This document shows, in pieces, positions 1-9,755 of a stretch of DNA of 49,492 nt; the stretch's first letter is position 1, and every line of letters begins with the position of its first letter. The DNA is from an uncultured Planctomycetia bacterium (GTDB lineage: Bacteria; Planctomycetota; Phycisphaerae; FEN-1346; JAACEH01). The notes beneath the pieces are model-generated. The model was not told the DNA's origin. It saw only the letters and a program-made list of their open reading frames with translations, and ran no database searches. The stretch lies in the NCBI GenBank assembly GCA_903929765.1, contig CAIYVX010000050.1:1-49492 (forward strand), given 5' to 3'. A program made the position numbers and the translations under genes.

Positions 1-23
1 CCACGCCGCCGTCACTTCTTGCG

Positions 24-2222
24 TTATTTCTTTGCGCCGGCTTCTTTGAGAAGCTGAATTATCTGCGTATGGCCTTGCTCTTGTGCCTTGCTCAGAGGTG
101 TATATTCAGTCCAATTGATGGTCACCTTGACATTGATGTCGGCCTTGGCATCCAGAAGCAGTTTGACGATATCTGTACAGCCTTGCTGCGTCGCAATGAA
201 CAAGGCGGTTACCCCCTCCGTTGTCTTCGCATTGACATCGGGGCCTTTTGCAAGGAGGAGCTTGGCAACATCGGTGTGCCCGTTCTGCGACGCCATGTGC
301 AAGGCGGTTATCCCATTCGTTGTCTTCGCATCCACATCGGCGCCCCCTTCAACCAGAAGCTTGACTACCTCTGTGAAACCATTCTGTGACGCGCGAAGCA
401 GGGGTGTGACACCGTTGGTCTTCTTCGCATTGACGTCCGCGCCTCTTTCAAGAAGAAGTTTGACAATCGCGGTGTGGCCGTTCTCCGCCGCGATCAACAA
501 ACCGGCATCGCCATTCCTCGATTTCGCATTGACATCAGCGCCGCCTGACAGTGAGGTCTGAGCAGCCTGCGCATTGCCATCCTTCGCTGCTTGAAGCAAC
601 TGCTCGTCCATCTCTGTCCTGACCTTAGCCGCTGCCTGTGCCGCCTCGAAAAGCTTCTGATCCTCTACCTCCAGTACTCCCCATACTTCCTCGGTAGATA
701 CATCCTCCCGCAAATCGGCCCCCTCCTTGTAATACGCCCCAGCTGCGACTAAACCGGGTGCAATCCCCAAGTCTTTGGTTACGACCACTCGCATATAATT
801 CGCGTCCACTTGGACAACGCGCGCATCACCGGCGTATGAGTTGTCCTCGACGCCAACGATCTTCTGATTGAGGGGGTTAATTCTCCTTTTATACACCTTC
901 ACGAACACCTGGTTCATGGCAGGCGCAAGCGCTTTGATTTTTGTTATGAGTGCTGCCGCGACGCCTTGTTTGCTAAACGAGATGGTGTATTGCGTGTGTG
1001 ATGGGCTCACACCAAGATAGATTGCGATGAACCCTTCATCTCTGCCGTTGACGAGGACGCAAGATGAGTCGGGCGCTAGAAGAACCCTTGACCCGTTCCC
1101 AATGTACTTGGCGTATCCCCCCGCGATGTCTGAGACCATGATGTTGTTGTTAGTATCTGTATAGATTCTGTATTGGCCCTGTTTCAGTTTTTTGTATACC
1201 ATGTCACGCCACTTCGCGACCTCTCTTTCATGGGCAATCTTACCCGCCGGGTTACCTGGCCACTGACGAAAGGTCTGAGTCGTCAGTTTGTCGAGGTCTA
1301 CCTCACAACCGTCGACGTAGCCTCGTCCCTCCGCTTCGTTGCGCCACCCTTCCCTTATGACTATCAACCACACTTTGTTTGGTTCTGGCCAGACAACTCT
1401 AGCGACCGAATAGAATGACGGCGTCATCTCGACCCCGCGGGCCTCGAGGTTAGGTGTCACCTTCAGGTCCCGGAGCGTAATTACCTGTCTTGTAACCAAG
1501 TCCACCATCCGTGCACCTTGAGCTTCAAGGAAAACAATGATTCGATTAGCGTCGGGCGACCAGCCGGTAAGCGCGTATTCGTTGTTGCTAACGTTTAGGT
1601 CGTGGGTTGACTTCACTTCGCGACTGGCCAAATCGCATATCACTAATTCTTTTGCTTCTCCTCGTGTCGCAGAGTTCTTGGGTCTCACGTAAGCAAACTT
1701 TGACCCATCAGGCGAGAACGAAAGGGAAGCTAGATCACCCGCCTTGTCTACAGGGAATGCCTTCCAAACACCGATTTGACTTGCCGGGGATGTGTAGAAG
1801 TCGGCGGGCGCGACCCAGCGGAAGGGCGGAACTCCGAGCGCAGGCGGGACCGCGGGTCTCTCTGGGGCCGCCCCTGGGGTCGCCGGCGGGAGCGCCTGCT
1901 GGAGGCCAGGCGGCAAGGATTCACGGATAGACTGGTTTGCTTTTTCCAGAGCCTTACCCGTTCGTTGCGCGGCCAAGGCGAATCCAAGCACAGGGGGCAC
2001 GATGAGCGTGACTAACAAGAGAACCATGCCCGTGACGATGCGACGTTGGGCCATTCCGACGATGCTGAGGATCAATGCGGCGATCAACAGTGGCCCATAA
2101 ATAAAGAATACCCACATGGAAATGTACATCACAATCAGGCCGAGAATGAAACAGAGCCATCCGCCAATGATTGCGCCTTGCTTTACATTGGTCTTGATTT
2201 CCGGGGTGGGGGCTTGAGTCAT
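24..2222 (-). CDS. Membrane-anchored beta-propeller / ankyrin-repeat protein
   Basis: About 732 residues. The ATG at 2222 is chosen because GGAG lies 7 bases upstream; a GTG 20 codons earlier has no clear ribosome site. Three hydrophobic segments lie at roughly residues 17-39, 41-58 and 62-84. A Pro/Ala-rich linker follows, then a TolB/WD40-like propeller region (about 150-420) with SFSPDGSKFAY and GWSPDANRI blades. The C-terminus (about 545-730) has five ankyrin repeats of the form GADVNAK...GHTAIVKLLLE. Topology suggests a membrane-tethered protein-interaction scaffold; no catalytic motif is visible. It lies on the presumed mobile segment left of tRNA-Pro. The domain reading is firm, the role unknown. 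Confidence 0.85.
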   Translation of the reverse strand: MTQAPTPEIKTNVKQGAIIGGWLCFILGLIVMYISMWVFFIYGPLLIAALILSIVGMAQRRIVTGMVLLLVTLIVPPVLGFALAAQRTGKALEKANQSIRESLPPGLQQALPPATPGAAPERPAVPPALGVPPFRWVAPADFYTSPASQIGVWKAFPVDKAGDLASLSFSPDGSKFAYVRPKNSATRGEAKELVICDLASREVKSTHDLNVSNNEYALTGWSPDANRIIVFLEAQGARMVDLVTRQVITLRDLKVTPNLEARGVEMTPSFYSVARVVWPEPNKVWLIVIREGWRNEAEGRGYVDGCEVDLDKLTTQTFRQWPGNPAGKIAHEREVAKWRDMVYKKLKQGQYRIYTDTNNNIMVSDIAGGYAKYIGNGSRVLLAPDSSCVLVNGRDEGFIAIYLGVSPSHTQYTISFSKQGVAAALITKIKALAPAMNQVFVKVYKRRINPLNQKIVGVEDNSYAGDARVVQVDANYMRVVVTKDLGIAPGLVAAGAYYKEGADLREDVSTEEVWGVLEVEDQKLFEAAQAAAKVRTEMDEQLLQAAKDGNAQAAQTSLSGGADVNAKSRNGDAGLLIAAENGHTAIVKLLLERGADVNAKKTNGVTPLLRASQNGFTEVVKLLVEGGADVDAKTTNGITALHMASQNGHTDVAKLLLAKGPDVNAKTTEGVTALFIATQQGCTDIVKLLLDAKADINVKVTINWTEYTPLSKAQEQGHTQIIQLLKEAGAKK

Positions 2223-2282
2223 GAGATCGCTCCAATTGTTTGAAGGGCTCTTTGCAGAACCACCAAAGTACAGCGGAATCAC

Positions 2283-2546
2283 TCGCCGTGATCGCTTCGG
2301 AATGGTTTGTAGATTATAACACCCCGGCTCAACCTGTCAACTGCCTCTGTCTCTCCAGCTGATCGGCGAGTACACGCTGGAACTGCGAAACGAGCAGGCC
2401 CACGGGCTGATTCGCGGGTTGCAGACGGCCTAAGTGGCAACGGGGTGGCATGGTCCACGCTTGCGTGGCCATGCAGATGGTCGTTGCTCATGGTCACGCT
2501 TCGCGTGAGCCATGCCACCCGCCGTTTCTCTTGAATAGAACAGCGT
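2283..2546. other. Intergenic stretch with possible coding remnant
   Basis: No intact gene is visible. On the plus strand, 2356-2433 reads as an open tail of about 25 codons ending in TAA (LIGEYTLELRNEQ then AHGLIRGLQTA). It has no start and no recognisable family, and could be the decayed end of a lost gene. The rest is the palindromic repeat listed separately. Confidence 0.3.
2442..2520. repeat. Nested palindromic GGGTGGCATGG repeat
   Basis: Outer 11-bp arms GGGTGGCATGG (2443-2453) and CCATGCCACCC (2510-2520) are perfect inverse complements. Inside lie two smaller hairpins, CCACGCTTGCGTGG (2455-2468) and TCACGCTTCGCGTGA (2494-2508). A related half-copy starts near 33553. This looks like a REP-type intergenic element. 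Confidence 0.75.
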
Positions 2547-2828
2547 CTATCCCCGTTTATTTTGCTCATCTGGCGGAGTAGGTTTAGCAGCGGCCGCGCC
2601 TTGGATTCCATCGCGGACCCCAGCGGTTATGACCTCCTTAGTTCGTTGGAACTGTGCTTGAAAGAGCCAGACCATGCCCCATATAAAAGACGGAACCGCT
2701 AATATAATCATTGGTATGCCAAGACAGGCACCGATGACAGTACTGATAAGCAGCACTCCAATCAAGCCGCAAAATACAGCTCCGAACACAAGGATGAGTC
2801 CCCACGTGAGTTTTTTGCTCGTGGTCAT
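2547..2828 (-). CDS. Small two-segment membrane protein (paralogue 1)
   Basis: 93 residues from the ATG at 2828, which has GGAG 8 bases upstream; a longer in-frame start lacks a good site. The protein starts MTTSKKLTWG and has two hydrophobic stretches (about 8-30 and 34-55). A short amphipathic stretch (KEVITAGVRDGIQ) and a polar Pro-rich tail follow. It is clearly paralogous to the next gene upstream (2992-3255), which shares the TSxKLTWG start, the xGxPMIIxxxP segment and the EIITAGVxxGIQ motif. Family and function are not recognised. Confidence 0.75.
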   Translation of the reverse strand: MTTSKKLTWGLILVFGAVFCGLIGVLLISTVIGACLGIPMIILAVPSFIWGMVWLFQAQFQRTKEVITAGVRDGIQGAAAAKPTPPDEQNKRG

Positions 2829-2991
2829 TTCGCACACTCCATAAGAGAGTACCTCCCAGGACAAACAAAGTCGTCAATGCCGCCAAAGGAGTATTTCGAG
2901 AATAATGCCTCCGGAGGCGAACTTCGCGCGTGGCGCCATGACTCTCACCTGATGACCGCCTCGCCGCCCCGGATTCGCGACCGTCATTCTT

Positions 2992-3255
2992 CTAGTTGCT
3001 TGGCTTCTTCGGTGGCAACTCTTGTTTTCGCGATGCCGCCTGGATTCCCTGTTGAACGCCAGCGGTGATAATCTCTTGTGCTTTTTGCGACTTGCCTTTG
3101 AAAATTAGGATGATGCCCACAATCACCACGGGCAAGCCAATAATGATCATCGGAACACCAATGCACACGGCCGAGAGGGGGATTCCTGCTATGACCAAAA
3201 GCATACCCCCAAAGGTGCAAATATAACCCCAAGTAAGCTTCGTGGTTGAAGTCAT
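2992..3255 (-). CDS. Small two-segment membrane protein (paralogue 2)
   Basis: 87 residues from the ATG at 3255, preceded by AGGAAAGGAAAG. It starts MTSTTKLTWG, with hydrophobic segments at about 9-30 and 33-53, followed by KAQEIITAGVQQGIQAA and a basic/Pro-rich tail. Together with the downstream paralogue it forms a tandem duplicate separated by about 160 bases. The short soluble tail probably faces the cytoplasm by the positive-inside rule. Function unknown. Confidence 0.75.
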   Translation of the reverse strand: MTSTTKLTWGYICTFGGMLLVIAGIPLSAVCIGVPMIIIGLPVVIVGIILIFKGKSQKAQEIITAGVQQGIQAASRKQELPPKKPSN

Positions 3256-3305
3256 TTTCTTTCCTTTCCTAGTTGCTGGATTTGTACCCGTTAACGGCCT
3301 CTTGA

Positions 3306-3326
3306 TAATGGGGCCTGTCCCCATTA
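3306..3326. repeat. Short perfect inverted repeat
   Basis: TAATGGGG (3306-3313) and CCCCATTA (3319-3326) are separated by CCTGT. It lies 5' of the small membrane protein gene. It could be a small REP-like hairpin or an operator; nothing decides between them. Confidence 0.5.
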
Positions 3327-3333
3327 CCAGTAA

Positions 3334-3651
3334 CTATCTCTGTAATCCGACATTTCCCATTTGGCTTTCCCGGCACCACGGCCGGACTCTCCAGATACCA
3401 ATATAACACAGCCACACCACAAAAAGCAAGCTCGTCTGGCCCGAGGCCCCCGCGATCCGCTCCGAAAACAGCCCAGAAGCCGTGTTCACGAGCGTCCAAA
3501 GCGCCTTTCGAGGCCCATGGGCGCAGCAGGACACCGCAGAACTGTCCAGAGGCCGCAGGTTGACCGTTCGTCGCCGCGTCACGACGGCGCTGCCGTCGCA
3601 GGCCGGGCGAGCGAGGCTGTCGGTGAACGTGTCGGCGATGGGGAATTCCAT
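3334..3651 (-). pseudogene. Decayed start of a helicase-like gene (probable)
   Basis: An open frame begins at ATG 3651, five bases after the methyltransferase fragment's stop. Its first residues, MEFPIADTFTDSLAR, look like the start of UvrD/REP-type helicase proteins that I recall beginning this way. The next dozen codons keep only weak resemblance, and the rest (to 3334) is unlike any protein I know and rich in Cys, Ser and Arg. I read it as the frame-disrupted 5' remnant of a gene that followed the methyltransferase. The helicase assignment is from memory of the N-terminal pattern and is tentative. Confidence 0.35.
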
Positions 3652-3655
3652 GACG

Positions 3656-4873
3656 TTAGACCTTGAAGACCTTCATTACCTCGTCGCCCAGGTGGTTAAT
3701 CACCTTCACGGCGATCCGGCCCTTCTTCGGTTTGGCGAACGGGCGCGACGTGTCGCTGTGCAGGGTGGCCCAGGCTTCGGGGTTGATCTCGGCCTTCAGC
3801 GTCGTCTTGAGGGCGCTGTAGGGGTCGTTGGCACCGAGGAAGTAGGCGTGGCGGACGAAGAAACTTTCCTCATTGTAGTCGGTGTCGATGAACCAACAGG
3901 CAATGCCATCGGCGCCGTCACTGACGACTTCGCCCGTCTGCGGCTTGAAAACGTCCACGCCGTTGACCTTCACTCGCAGCTTGCCGTCCTTCTCGGTAAT
4001 CAAGTCGATGTCCGGCTCGCCGAAGATAACAAAGAGGTTGCCCTTGCCGGTGTTCTTCAGGTCTTCAGCCATGTGCAAGTCGGCGTTCATGCGGGCCTTG
4101 AGCACGGGGATGCGGCCCAGATTGTTGAACTCCGTGGTGTGCGCCTCGTAGTTGAAGGCACAGGCGATCAGCACGTCAAACGCGGCATCTCCCGCTTCGC
4201 GGGCGGCAACAACGAGGTCGGCCCGCTGCACGGTGCCGAACTCCGGCCCGATGAAGATGGCGGCGCGTTTCTCGGTCTTGCCTTCCAGGTAACGGCCTTC
4301 AGCGCAAACCAGATCACCGGGCCAGGGCGCGAGGGTGGTGAAGGTGATCCGGTCCTCCCGGTGCGCCTGCTGCATGCCGGCGATCTTGAGGTTGTCCAGG
4401 ATCATCTGGGCGAAATCCTTACTCTCGCCATAGCCGAGCTTCGACTTCGCCAGATTGTCGATCAATTCGTCGTTCTCGTCCACGCCCAGCATCCGGTGCG
4501 GACTTAGGCTCTCGACCGTGAAGGGACCGGCTACGCGAACCTTCTTTTTGTCGTCATAGGGCTTGTGATAGAGACGCTCGAACTCGGCCTTGGCAGCGAT
4601 GGACTTGTCGATCTCCTGCTGCCGGGCGATGCGGGCCTCCCACCAATCGGCGTGGAGCTTCTTCGCTTTATCCGACCATTTGGCATCGGCCTCGCGCGGA
4701 ATTTCCCACTCCGGCCAGGTCTTCTTGAGCGCGGCGTTCAGCTTCTCGCGCAACGACTCCAGCGTCGCCTGCCACTGGTCCCAGATAACATCGATCTCCG
4801 CGTTGTTAGCGATGGATTTGAGCGTGATGTGCGGTACACCGTCGAGAAGGCCCTCGGCCGCATTCGTAGCCAT
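3656..4873 (-). CDS. C-terminal fragment of a large site-specific DNA methyltransferase (headless)
   Basis: 405 residues. The sequence matches the distal part of the roughly 900-1000-residue Type III-like adenine DNA methyltransferases, including the C-terminal block FFVRHAYFLGAN...AWATLHSDTSRPFAKP...IAVKVINHLGDEVMKV. It starts inside a region (VPHITLKSIANN) that is internal in those enzymes. No SAM-binding FxGxG or catalytic DPPY motif is present, so it should be inactive as a methylase. The 5' portion has been lost next to the recombinase gene. No strong ribosome site precedes ATG 4873. Likely a pseudogene left by deletion or element insertion. Confidence 0.65.
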   Translation of the reverse strand: MATNAAEGLLDGVPHITLKSIANNAEIDVIWDQWQATLESLREKLNAALKKTWPEWEIPREADAKWSDKAKKLHADWWEARIARQQEIDKSIAAKAEFERLYHKPYDDKKKVRVAGPFTVESLSPHRMLGVDENDELIDNLAKSKLGYGESKDFAQMILDNLKIAGMQQAHREDRITFTTLAPWPGDLVCAEGRYLEGKTEKRAAIFIGPEFGTVQRADLVVAAREAGDAAFDVLIACAFNYEAHTTEFNNLGRIPVLKARMNADLHMAEDLKNTGKGNLFVIFGEPDIDLITEKDGKLRVKVNGVDVFKPQTGEVVSDGADGIACWFIDTDYNEESFFVRHAYFLGANDPYSALKTTLKAEINPEAWATLHSDTSRPFAKPKKGRIAVKVINHLGDEVMKVFKV

Positions 4874-4926
4874 TTTGAGGAGCGTGGATTGGGTGCCGAG
4901 GTGCTGTCATGACTGTGGCCGCATGC

Positions 4927-4962
4927 CCGCCGAGGCGAGTTCAAAGAAACTCGCCTCGGCGG
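4927..4962. repeat. Perfect 15-bp hairpin between divergent genes
   Basis: CCGCCGAGGCGAGTT (4927-4941) and AACTCGCCTCGGCGG (4948-4962) flank a six-base loop CAAAGA. It sits between the truncated methyltransferase (leftward) and the recombinase operon (rightward). No T-run follows on either strand, so a simple intrinsic terminator is unlikely. It may be an operator, a recombination site or a transposon scar. Confidence 0.7.
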
Positions 4963-5007
4963 CCGGAAGGGACTGGATTATCTTTGAACCCTGAGCCACA
5001 GTGTGAC

Positions 5008-5192
5008 GTGGGCGGCGCGACGCAACCGCTGTCCCTGCGGTGGGTTACGGAGGACCTGATCGCCTACACGCAACGGGTGTGGGCAAAAGAACTGGGGCGC
5101 GAGGTGTCCCGCGAGGAGGCCATCGAGATGCTCGTCAACGTCAAACTGATGGCCGAGGCTTTTTATCTGGCAGAACAGGAAGGAGACGCAGA

Positions 5193-5196
<4 letters not shown>
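5008..5196 (+). CDS. Small protein preceding the serine recombinase
   Basis: About 62 residues if the GTG at 5008 is used; the start is uncertain, as no ATG or strong ribosome site is seen. The sequence is helical and acidic (LRWVTEDLIAYTQRVW then AKELGREVSREEAIEML). Its stop overlaps the recombinase start as ATGA (5193-5196), so the two are translationally coupled. Short acidic genes are often found directly before large serine recombinases. This one could be an accessory or directionality factor, but that is only positional inference. Confidence 0.6.
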
Positions 5197-6760
<1,564 letters not shown>

Positions 6761-6826
6761 ATGGCGTTTTGATACTGTCACAATATACCCGCTACCGGCC
6801 AAACCGACAAGCCCGTAACCGACCAC

Positions 6827-7930
6827 TCAGCGCCGCCCTTGCCCGCGCAGGGCCTGGAGCCAGCGGAGGCGCGGGGCGAAGTCCATGGCCTTGCTCCGGC
6901 AGAATTCGTGGCAACAATAACAGGAGATGCACTTCGCCGGATCAATCTTCGGATAAGGGTCCATCCTGATCGCCCTGACCGGACACTGCTTACCGCAAGC
7001 GCCGCAACGGATGCAGAGCCGGCGGTTGGCGCGCGGCTGGCTGACGTAGATGCGGCTCAGCCAACTGATCAGACGATTGGTGAAGGCCAGTCCTAGCGGC
7101 GGACGGCGGAAACCGGTAATCGGCTCGGCCCGGCCGACGGTCTCAATCCGCGCGAGGTCCGCCACGCCCAGGCCGCGCCCCTGGGCCTCCATCAGATGAG
7201 CAATGGCCCCCGGCTTGAAGCCCATCATCCGCCCCGCGCAGGCGTCCAGGGCCACGGCGTCGCGCGAGGCCAGCAGCCGCCCGACAAACCGCGGCCGCCC
7301 GCCCGACGGTCCCTGGCCTTCCATGGCGTAAACCGCGTCCATGATCGACAGGTCCGGCGGTCGGAGGGCAAAGACGTCGACGATGGCCCGGGCGAAGTCA
7401 GCCGCCGCTGGGTTGCAGGCGTGGAGTTGGGTCTTGGCGGCGCCGATGACGTAGCCGAAGGTGTTCTTGACCGCGCCGGTCAAGCCGGTGGCGACGTGCG
7501 TCTTCATCTTCGGCAGGCTGATGACAAAGTCGGCTTCGAGGATGGTCCGCGAAATGGGTAGTTCGACGATTCGCGCCGTAGCGCCGCGGACCGCTTGCGG
7601 CGCGTCGGCGATGTTGCGATAGCAGTCGTCGGCCGCCTCGATGATCCCCGCAACTCGGGCGGCGTGTTCGGTCGAGCCGTAGGAGGTCATACCGGGATTG
7701 TCGCCGACGACGATTTCGGCGGCCTGACGCCGGCGGCAGGCCTCGACCGCCGCCGCCACCAGGGCCGGATGCGTGGTGACGTGTTCCTCGGGCCGGCACG
7801 GGCCGAGGATGTTGGGCTTGATGAAGACGCGCCGCCCGGCCAGCGGCGGGGCGAGTTCCTGGAAGGCCCGCTCCACCAGCGGGGCCACGGCCTCGTAATC
7901 GAGACATTCGTAGATCAGAACTTTGGTCAT
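6827..7930 (-). CDS. DUF362 family protein with two C-terminal [4Fe-4S] motifs
   Basis: 367 residues, starting at the ATG (7930) that overlaps the upstream stop as ATGA. The DUF362 body includes VFIKPNILGPCRPEEHVTTH, VVGDNPGM and SLPKMKTHVATGLTGAVKN. The C-terminus carries two ferredoxin-type clusters, CIRCGACGKQCP and CISCYCCHEFC (about 315-355), so it should bind two [4Fe-4S] clusters and pass electrons. DUF362 enzymes are poorly characterised. Being last in the ketosynthase/GH3 operon, it may carry out a late redox step on the product. No signal peptide, so cytoplasmic. Confidence 0.88.
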   Translation of the reverse strand: MTKVLIYECLDYEAVAPLVERAFQELAPPLAGRRVFIKPNILGPCRPEEHVTTHPALVAAAVEACRRRQAAEIVVGDNPGMTSYGSTEHAARVAGIIEAADDCYRNIADAPQAVRGATARIVELPISRTILEADFVISLPKMKTHVATGLTGAVKNTFGYVIGAAKTQLHACNPAAADFARAIVDVFALRPPDLSIMDAVYAMEGQGPSGGRPRFVGRLLASRDAVALDACAGRMMGFKPGAIAHLMEAQGRGLGVADLARIETVGRAEPITGFRRPPLGLAFTNRLISWLSRIYVSQPRANRRLCIRCGACGKQCPVRAIRMDPYPKIDPAKCISCYCCHEFCRSKAMDFAPRLRWLQALRGQGRR

Positions 7931-8973
7931 GGGGATTTCAAGGCAAAATAACCGTGGCCCACTAGATTGAAGACGCGCTCCTCGACGATCTGGAAACCGG
8001 CCTCGCGGAACAACTGCCGCCACAGGTCGGCCTCGCCGATCCGCTGGTTCGTCAGGTCATGGAACAGGTGGTGTTCGAGGAAGGCCGTGGGACGTTTCCG
8101 CAGGGCCTCGTGCGGCTGGTTGCAGAACTCGCCGATGACAAAGAGGGCCTGGGGAAACTGCTGCCGCAACTTGGCCAGGGCCGCGACGATTTCCGCCGTC
8201 CCATTCCACAGATATTCATGGAACGTATCGACCGCTGTGACGCAATCGACCTCCGGCCCGCCGCCGGCGGCCTGGGTGCCGAGGTTCCGCAGGTCGGCCT
8301 CCTCGACCCGCAGCCGCGAGGCCAGCGGGCTGCGGGCCAGCACGTCGCGGGCATAGGCGACCATTTTCGGATCGAGGTCGATGCCGATTCCGGTCAGGTC
8401 CGCCACTTTCTCGCACAGGAAAAACAGGAAGGCCAGGTCGCCGCAACCCAGGTCGAGCACGCGGCGGCACTTGTGCCGGGCGATGATGTCGGCCATGACC
8501 GGATAGGGCAGGTCGCGGCAGAGCATCCCGGAGCCGCGGCCGACGTATTCGATCCGCCGGGCCACGTCGGGGCCGTATTTTTTCCGCCCGGCCAGCAGGT
8601 CGTTGAGGTTCGTGAAGAGCGGCTCGTAGGCGTAGGTCAGTTCAAACAGCCCGCGCGTTTCTTCGATGAAATGGCGGCCGCGCTGGGCCAGGCGAACCTG
8701 CCCGGCCTCGAAGCGGACCAGCGAAATCCCGTCGAGATAATCCAGCAGGCTCGTGAGGACGTGGCGGTCGAGGCTCTTCTCTTTCGCGAACTCTTCGACG
8801 TCCACGGTTTCCTGTTCGATCATCCGGTCGGCCAGGCCGCAGGACATGAGCGCCCACAGGGCGTTGGTGGCCACATAGCCGCGGACGAAGGGTTGAGCCT
8901 CGTCGTAGCGCTGCTTCATCCGGATGGCCCGGGAAAAACCGAGGATTCGAAACAGGTCGGCAATTTCGCCCAT
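7927..8973 (-). CDS. SAM-dependent (O-)methyltransferase-like protein
   Basis: 348 residues from the ATG at 8973, which has GGAG nine bases upstream; an ATG five codons earlier lacks a site. The N-terminal third looks like the winged-helix dimerisation domain of polyketide and phenolic O-methyltransferases (ATNALWALMSCGLADRMI). The Rossmann domain carries motif I VLDLGCGDLAFLFFLCEK (about 172-190), followed by GIGIDLDPKMVAYAR and an acidic residue set around DTFHEY. It probably methylates a hydroxyl or carboxyl of the locus product; the substrate is unknown. It overlaps the DUF362 gene by four bases. Confidence 0.8.
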   Translation of the reverse strand: MGEIADLFRILGFSRAIRMKQRYDEAQPFVRGYVATNALWALMSCGLADRMIEQETVDVEEFAKEKSLDRHVLTSLLDYLDGISLVRFEAGQVRLAQRGRHFIEETRGLFELTYAYEPLFTNLNDLLAGRKKYGPDVARRIEYVGRGSGMLCRDLPYPVMADIIARHKCRRVLDLGCGDLAFLFFLCEKVADLTGIGIDLDPKMVAYARDVLARSPLASRLRVEEADLRNLGTQAAGGGPEVDCVTAVDTFHEYLWNGTAEIVAALAKLRQQFPQALFVIGEFCNQPHEALRKRPTAFLEHHLFHDLTNQRIGEADLWRQLFREAGFQIVEERVFNLVGHGYFALKSP

Positions 8974-9002
8974 GAGGCGATACTCCATTTTTCAACAAGC
9001 TA

Positions 9003-9755
9003 CTACACCGGCTCGGCCCGGATGATCCGCTCGGAAAACTCCGCCACCACACGGTGCCCCGGCGGCACGCGCAGAAACCGCTCGTCGTCCCAGCGGCCGT
9101 CCAGCCAGTCCTGCAACAGGTCGAGGTTGCCGTGAAGCCGCAGGAACTCCCAGCCCTTTTCCAGGCAGATCTCGGTCACTTGCCGGTCGAGATTCAGGTG
9201 TTTGACGAAATCAAAGTCGATCAGCGTCCCGTGGGTGTAATGCTGCTCCCACTTGCCCATAAACTCAACCAGATATTTCGCGTTATCCTCGCCGTACTTT
9301 TCGACCAGCTTCTGGTATTCCTGCATCTTCCGCCAGGTGTCGCCCAGGCCGCTGTTGGCCATCATATCCACGCGGTCGCCCTTGCGGTCGCGGTGTTCGA
9401 GCCAGCCGCTGGAATAATAAAACGTTCCCGGATGGGCCTCGAACTCCTGGGCGTAGCGCTCCTTGCTGCCCAGCAGAAAAGTGATGCAATCGTGGGCCCG
9501 CGGAATAATCAGTTCCCGCCCGCGAGCCTGGAGGCCGACAATGCCGTTGTTGCACAGGCCGTAACCCAGCAAAATCGCGTCAAACTTCTCCGTATCGACC
9601 GCGTCGATCACCTTCTGAAGTTCGACCCGCATCTGGTCGCTGTTGTCGTGCAGTCCCTGGGTGAGAAACTCCACCGTGACCAGGTTCAGGGCCTGGGCGG
9701 CGCAGTGATAAATTTCCCGGGCCGCGATTTCACAGGCGATCACTTTGAGGTTCAC
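9003..9755 (-). CDS. DUF1638 domain protein
   Basis: 250 residues from the GTG at 9755, which overlaps the GH3 stop as GTGA; longer in-frame starts lie inside the GH3 gene and are not credible. DUF1638 features: LKVIACEIAAREI at the start, LLGYGLCNNGIVGL, LIIPRAHDCITFLLGSKERY and GTFYYSSGWLEHRD. The family often occurs near corrinoid or methyl-transfer genes, but its biochemistry is unsettled. Here it sits tightly between a GH3 synthetase and a methyltransferase, which suggests a role in making or handling the same product. Cytoplasmic. Confidence 0.85.
   Translation of the reverse strand: MNLKVIACEIAAREIYHCAAQALNLVTVEFLTQGLHDNSDQMRVELQKVIDAVDTEKFDAILLGYGLCNNGIVGLQARGRELIIPRAHDCITFLLGSKERYAQEFEAHPGTFYYSSGWLEHRDRKGDRVDMMANSGLGDTWRKMQEYQKLVEKYGEDNAKYLVEFMGKWEQHYTHGTLIDFDFVKHLNLDRQVTEICLEKGWEFLRLHGNLDLLQDWLDGRWDDERFLRVPPGHRVVAEFSERIIRAEPV

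Noticed and set aside
3482-4507. 341-codon plus-strand frame over the methyltransferase fragment
   Set aside because: Shadow of the minus-strand fragment, whose sequence matches methyltransferase C-termini.
4927-4962. Intrinsic terminator
   Set aside because: Strong stem but no T-run on either side, and it lies between divergent genes.
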